DNA from: Collinsella aerofaciens
GTDB taxonomy: Bacteria > Actinomycetota > Coriobacteriia > Coriobacteriales > Coriobacteriaceae
Reading direction: 5' to 3'
Assembly: GCF_005845035.1 (NCBI RefSeq)
Contig: NZ_SPFO01000014.1
Coordinates: forward strand, 1 to 52,319
Length of the DNA stretch: 52,319 nucleotides
In this document: in pieces, positions 50,176-52,319 of the stretch
How the letters are laid out: each line of letters starts with the position of its first letter
Numbering within the stretch: the first letter of the stretch is position 1
Notes under the pieces: generated by a model
What the model was told of the DNA's origin: nothing
Databases searched by the model: none
The model's input: the letters and a program-made list of their open reading frames with translations, nothing else
Translations under genes and position numbers: made by a program

Positions 50176-51117
50176 GGTTGCCGTGTAGCCGTGGTTGCTC
50201 CAGTCACCGTTGCTATGGACATAGCGGAAGTACTGGGAGCCATCCAGACATACGGAGCGAGTCCAGTGGCTAGAGCCGGACGAAGCCCCGGAAAATTTTT
50301 CCTGCGTCACGCCCTTGAAGGCGTAATGCTCGTACTGGGAGCCGTCGGACTGGAGGTGCCCATTGGCCTGGAGGTTTCCGTAGACCTCGGTCGTCGAGAG
50401 CAGGAAGACCTTGTCGGTCGTGGCCGTCACGGTGCCGGGGTATGTGTCCAACTTGTTGTCGGTCATTTTCGTGACGGCTTTCGCCCTAGATTGGATCTCA
50501 GCCGGCAGGAGCGCCCAGAGGTCGCCGGAGTTGAGGCGGCCGCGCAGCTCGGACTGCTCCCATCCGCCGAAATTGTAATATGAGTCACTCATGCGCTGCT
50601 TGCCCATTGCGCCGTTGGTCGCCTCAAATGTGAGTCCCGCCTTGCCGGTGCCGTCCGCGAGGTCGTCGTGGTTGATGCCGACGATGCGGTACTCGAGCGT
50701 CTCGCCATTGGTCAACTTGACGGAGAATTTCGTCCCCGCATCCATCGCTGCCTTCGCCTTGGCGTATGCGGGAGAAGCCGTGCCATCCTTGGCGATGTCC
50801 TCGGCCACGGCCTTCTGCTCCTCGAGCGTCCAGTCCTTCGCGTCCTTGGCGACGGCCGCTTGGACGGTCGCGGAATCGGCCCCGGCGGAACCGCCGCCGG
50901 ACGCTCCTCCGCTCTCGACGCCGCCGGTCGTCCCGCTGTTCACCGTGTTGCCGACCAGGTTGAACTGGTTGCGGATGTCACCGGCCACGCCGGGTCCCGC
51001 GAACACGATCACCAGGCCGATAACCGCGATGATCAGGACGTACTCGATGATTGACTGTCCTCGGAGAAGAGTACCTCTAGGAGATACCCCCCCCCCGAAG
51101 GTTAATTGCCGCTGCAT
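50146..51117 (-). CDS. Pilin-like surface protein with DUF6273-like domain, G10 tract
   Basis: 323 aa from the ATG whose first base is 51117. After MQRQLTFGGGVSPRGTLLRG comes QSIIEYVLIIAVIGLVIVFA: a class III prepilin-type signal (Gly before Gln, Glu at +5, then one helix). The mature protein has a Gly/Ser/Ala-rich linker, a charged helical part (VAKDAKDWTLEEQKAVAEDI) and a DUF6273-like end (EYRIVGINHDDLADG, GGWEQSELRGRLNSGDLWAL, KVFLLSTTEVYGN, SHWTRSV, FPAWCF). Such ends resemble C-type-lectin-like folds (inference). Ten G lie between the start and the signal (51087-51096); ten keeps this ATG in frame. A second ATG at 51121 has better ribosome spacing (GGGAG 6 bases before) but needs nine or twelve G. 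Confidence 0.7.
   Translation of the reverse strand: MQRQLTFGGGVSPRGTLLRGQSIIEYVLIIAVIGLVIVFAGPGVAGDIRNQFNLVGNTVNSGTTGGVESGGASGGGSAGADSATVQAAVAKDAKDWTLEEQKAVAEDIAKDGTASPAYAKAKAAMDAGTKFSVKLTNGETLEYRIVGINHDDLADGTGKAGLTFEATNGAMGKQRMSDSYYNFGGWEQSELRGRLNSGDLWALLPAEIQSRAKAVTKMTDNKLDTYPGTVTATTDKVFLLSTTEVYGNLQANGHLQSDGSQYEHYAFKGVTQEKFSGASSGSSHWTRSVCLDGSQYFRYVHSNGDWSNHGYTATDFVFPAWCF
51087..51096 (-). repeat. Homopolymer of ten G (minus strand) in a gene start
   Basis: Ten C on the plus strand. It is located between codon 7 and codon 11 of the pilin-like gene. Slipped-strand changes in length would move the reading frame, the usual basis of phase variation. Confidence 0.8.
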
Positions 51118-51218
51118 GCATATGCGGCTCCCTTCGCTCAGGGTTAACAGATACATCGCCGAGCGTAGGGCTATTCCAAGTATTTGCACTGGTCTTGCCG
51201 CAGCGGCAACGGAGCTCG

Positions 51219-51412
51219 TGGGGGAGTGCAGTAGACGCTCTGAGAGCCGCTGTAGGGCCCCATTTCCCCTCAATTCGATTACCTGCGCCACGTGCCTCAA
51301 ACCGTTCGCTCGGTTGCCAAAAGAAAAGCCCGCGCGGAATCGTGCGGGCTTTTCACTAACCATGCTAGAAGACAGGCTAGAAACGCCAAGCGGGGCAGAC
51401 GCATAACGAATC
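51219..51412 (-). repeat. Conserved array spacer, copy 2
   Basis: See 49977-50175. On the minus strand the order is: last codons of the upstream pilin-like gene, terminator (51324-51353), ~90-bp conserved core, then the ribosome site and start of the next gene. Confidence 0.6.
51324..51353 (-). terminator. Terminator of the second pilin-like gene
   Basis: 13-bp stem with one wobble (aaaagcccgcgcg against cgtgcgggctttt) and a short loop. Minus-strand T run follows (tttcttttgg). Confidence 0.8.
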
Positions 51413-52319
51413 CGATGCATACATGCTATACGAGGCGTGGCCGGAGCCACTCCAAACAGAGCTAAAGGTACTTTCACTGTTGATTTAGACCGTACGCTCC
51501 CACCAAGAAACGCCGATGTTCAGGCAATCGTTGGTCGTCCCGCTGCCAGACACCTTGTCTTTAAAGGCCTCGTACTGGAAGCCCTCAGAGAAAGTCCATG
51601 GATAGTGAGTGCCTCAGCCATAGGATTGCGGCACGATCTCATAGCAGCTGAGCAGAAATAACCTATCGCTTGTTGCGGTGACATTCCTACCGGTGTAGTC
51701 ACCATTGATGTTGTTTGTGAGCTTCGTCACAGGCTTCACTTTGGACTTGAACTCGGAGGGCATTAGATTCCAAATCTCGCCGGAATTCATTTTCCGGCGC
51801 AAGTCGGACTTCTCCCAGCCGCCTTCGTTCATTTTCGTTGCGTTCATTTGAGACCGAATGCCTGTTGATGTCGTAAGAAATGTCAGTCCAGCCTTACCAG
51901 ACCCGTCCGCCAAGTCATCATGGTTGATCCCGATGATTCGGTACTTGAGCGTCTGTCCGTCGGTGAGCTTCATCGAGAACTTCGTCCCTGCATCCATTGC
52001 GGCCTTAGCTTTCGCGTAGGCGGGCGACGCCTCGCCCTTCGCGGCGATGTCCTCGGCCACGGCCTTCTGCTCATCCAGCGTCCAGTCCTTCGCGTCCTTG
52101 GCGATAGCCGCCTGGACGGTCGCGGAACCGGCCCCGGCGGAACCGCCGCCGGACGCTCCTCCGCCCTCTACGCCGCCGGCCGTCCCGCTGTTCACCGTGT
52201 TGCCGACCAGGTTGAACCGGTTGCGGATGGCACCGGCCACGCCGGGTCCCGCGAACACGATCACCAGGCCGATAACCGCGATGATCAGGACGTACTCGAT
52301 GATTGACTGTCCTCGGAGG
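51377..52319 (-). pseudogene. Second pilin-like gene, two in-frame stops, cut by window edge
   Basis: At the window edge the frame reads GQSIIEYVLIIAVIGLVIVF, nearly identical to the first gene, then the same linker and helical part. The DUF6273-like end differs (LRRKMNSGEIWNLMPSEFKS, RLFLLSCYEIVPQSYG). TGA at 51614-51616 stops it, but the frame goes on sensibly (THYPWTFSEGFQYEAF, CLNIGVSWWERTV), meets TAA at 51485-51487, and continues (FSSVWSGSGHASYSMYASD) to PAWRF and TAG at 51377. So full-length homology with two nonsense codons is present. The shortened product ends within the DUF6273-like domain. The gene start lies beyond the window. Confidence 0.7.

Noticed and set aside
51117..51477. 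Upstream extension of the first pilin-like gene's frame (another 120 codons)
   Set aside because: It would pass through the preceding gene's tail and terminator; the prepilin signal should be near the N-terminus.

Overview
The window looks like a gut Coriobacteriia chromosome, most likely a Collinsella species. This is an inference from high G+C, Gram-positive features (LPxTG proteins, sortase-type tails, strong AGGAGG ribosome sites) and the conserved order scpA-scpB-rluB-cmk-plsC-ispH-DUF512-der-plsY-gpsA-rpe. No database search was possible.

Region 1 (1-12.8 kb) is a surface-polysaccharide locus read left to right. It holds the 3' part of an RmlD-like gene, a GT4 glycosyltransferase, a WecB epimerase, a WbsX-like protein, a second glycosyltransferase, a Wzy-like polymerase, a pyruvyltransferase, a Wzx flippase and a ferredoxin/F420-dehydrogenase-beta-like protein. 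Start/stop overlaps show most of it is translationally coupled. Its right end is decayed: a twice-frameshifted acyltransferase, a 3' piece of a UDP-glucose dehydrogenase, an AT-rich broken reading frame, and a second RmlD 3' end in the same orientation as the first. The swappable middle is therefore bracketed by direct homology.

Region 2 (12.8-29 kb) is an accessory island. It carries an IS256-type transposase remnant, a Panacea-domain antitoxin coupled to a coiled-coil/membrane protein, a KAP-like P-loop NTPase, a two-gene unit (DUF6414-like protein plus ClpB-type AAA+ ATPase), two paralogous LPxTG proteins around a RelB/YafQ toxin-antitoxin pair, and a truncated Abi/HEPN gene fused to the second LPxTG gene. 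Further right are an MNT nucleotidyltransferase cassette, a DUF3990/XRE pair under a perfect 22-bp inverted-repeat operator, a Doc-type Fic toxin, and a DUF3825 gene broken by one amber codon.

Region 3 (29-32.4 kb) has tRNA-Val, an AbiEi/endonuclease-like protein, and a ~666-bp direct duplication. The duplication carries a tRNA-Ala, its promoter and terminator, a long GC-rich potentially structured leader and the first codons of the next gene. It brackets a CAT-anticodon tRNA.

Region 4 (32.4-49.5 kb) is housekeeping: ABC-F ATPase, M50 protease, chromosome condensation (ScpAB), pseudouridine synthase, nucleotide, lipid and isoprenoid enzymes, the Der GTPase, cysteine desulfurase, a NIF3-like protein, a CdsZ-like zinc-ribbon protein and CoaBC.

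Region 5 (49.5 kb-end), just past tRNA-Pro, is a minus-strand tandem array of pilin-like genes. They share a prepilin-type N-terminus and have divergent DUF6273-like C-terminal domains. The complete member has a ten-base G tract between its start codon and the pilin signal, which predicts phase variation. The next member carries two in-frame stops. A conserved ~190-bp spacer/terminator block separates the units.
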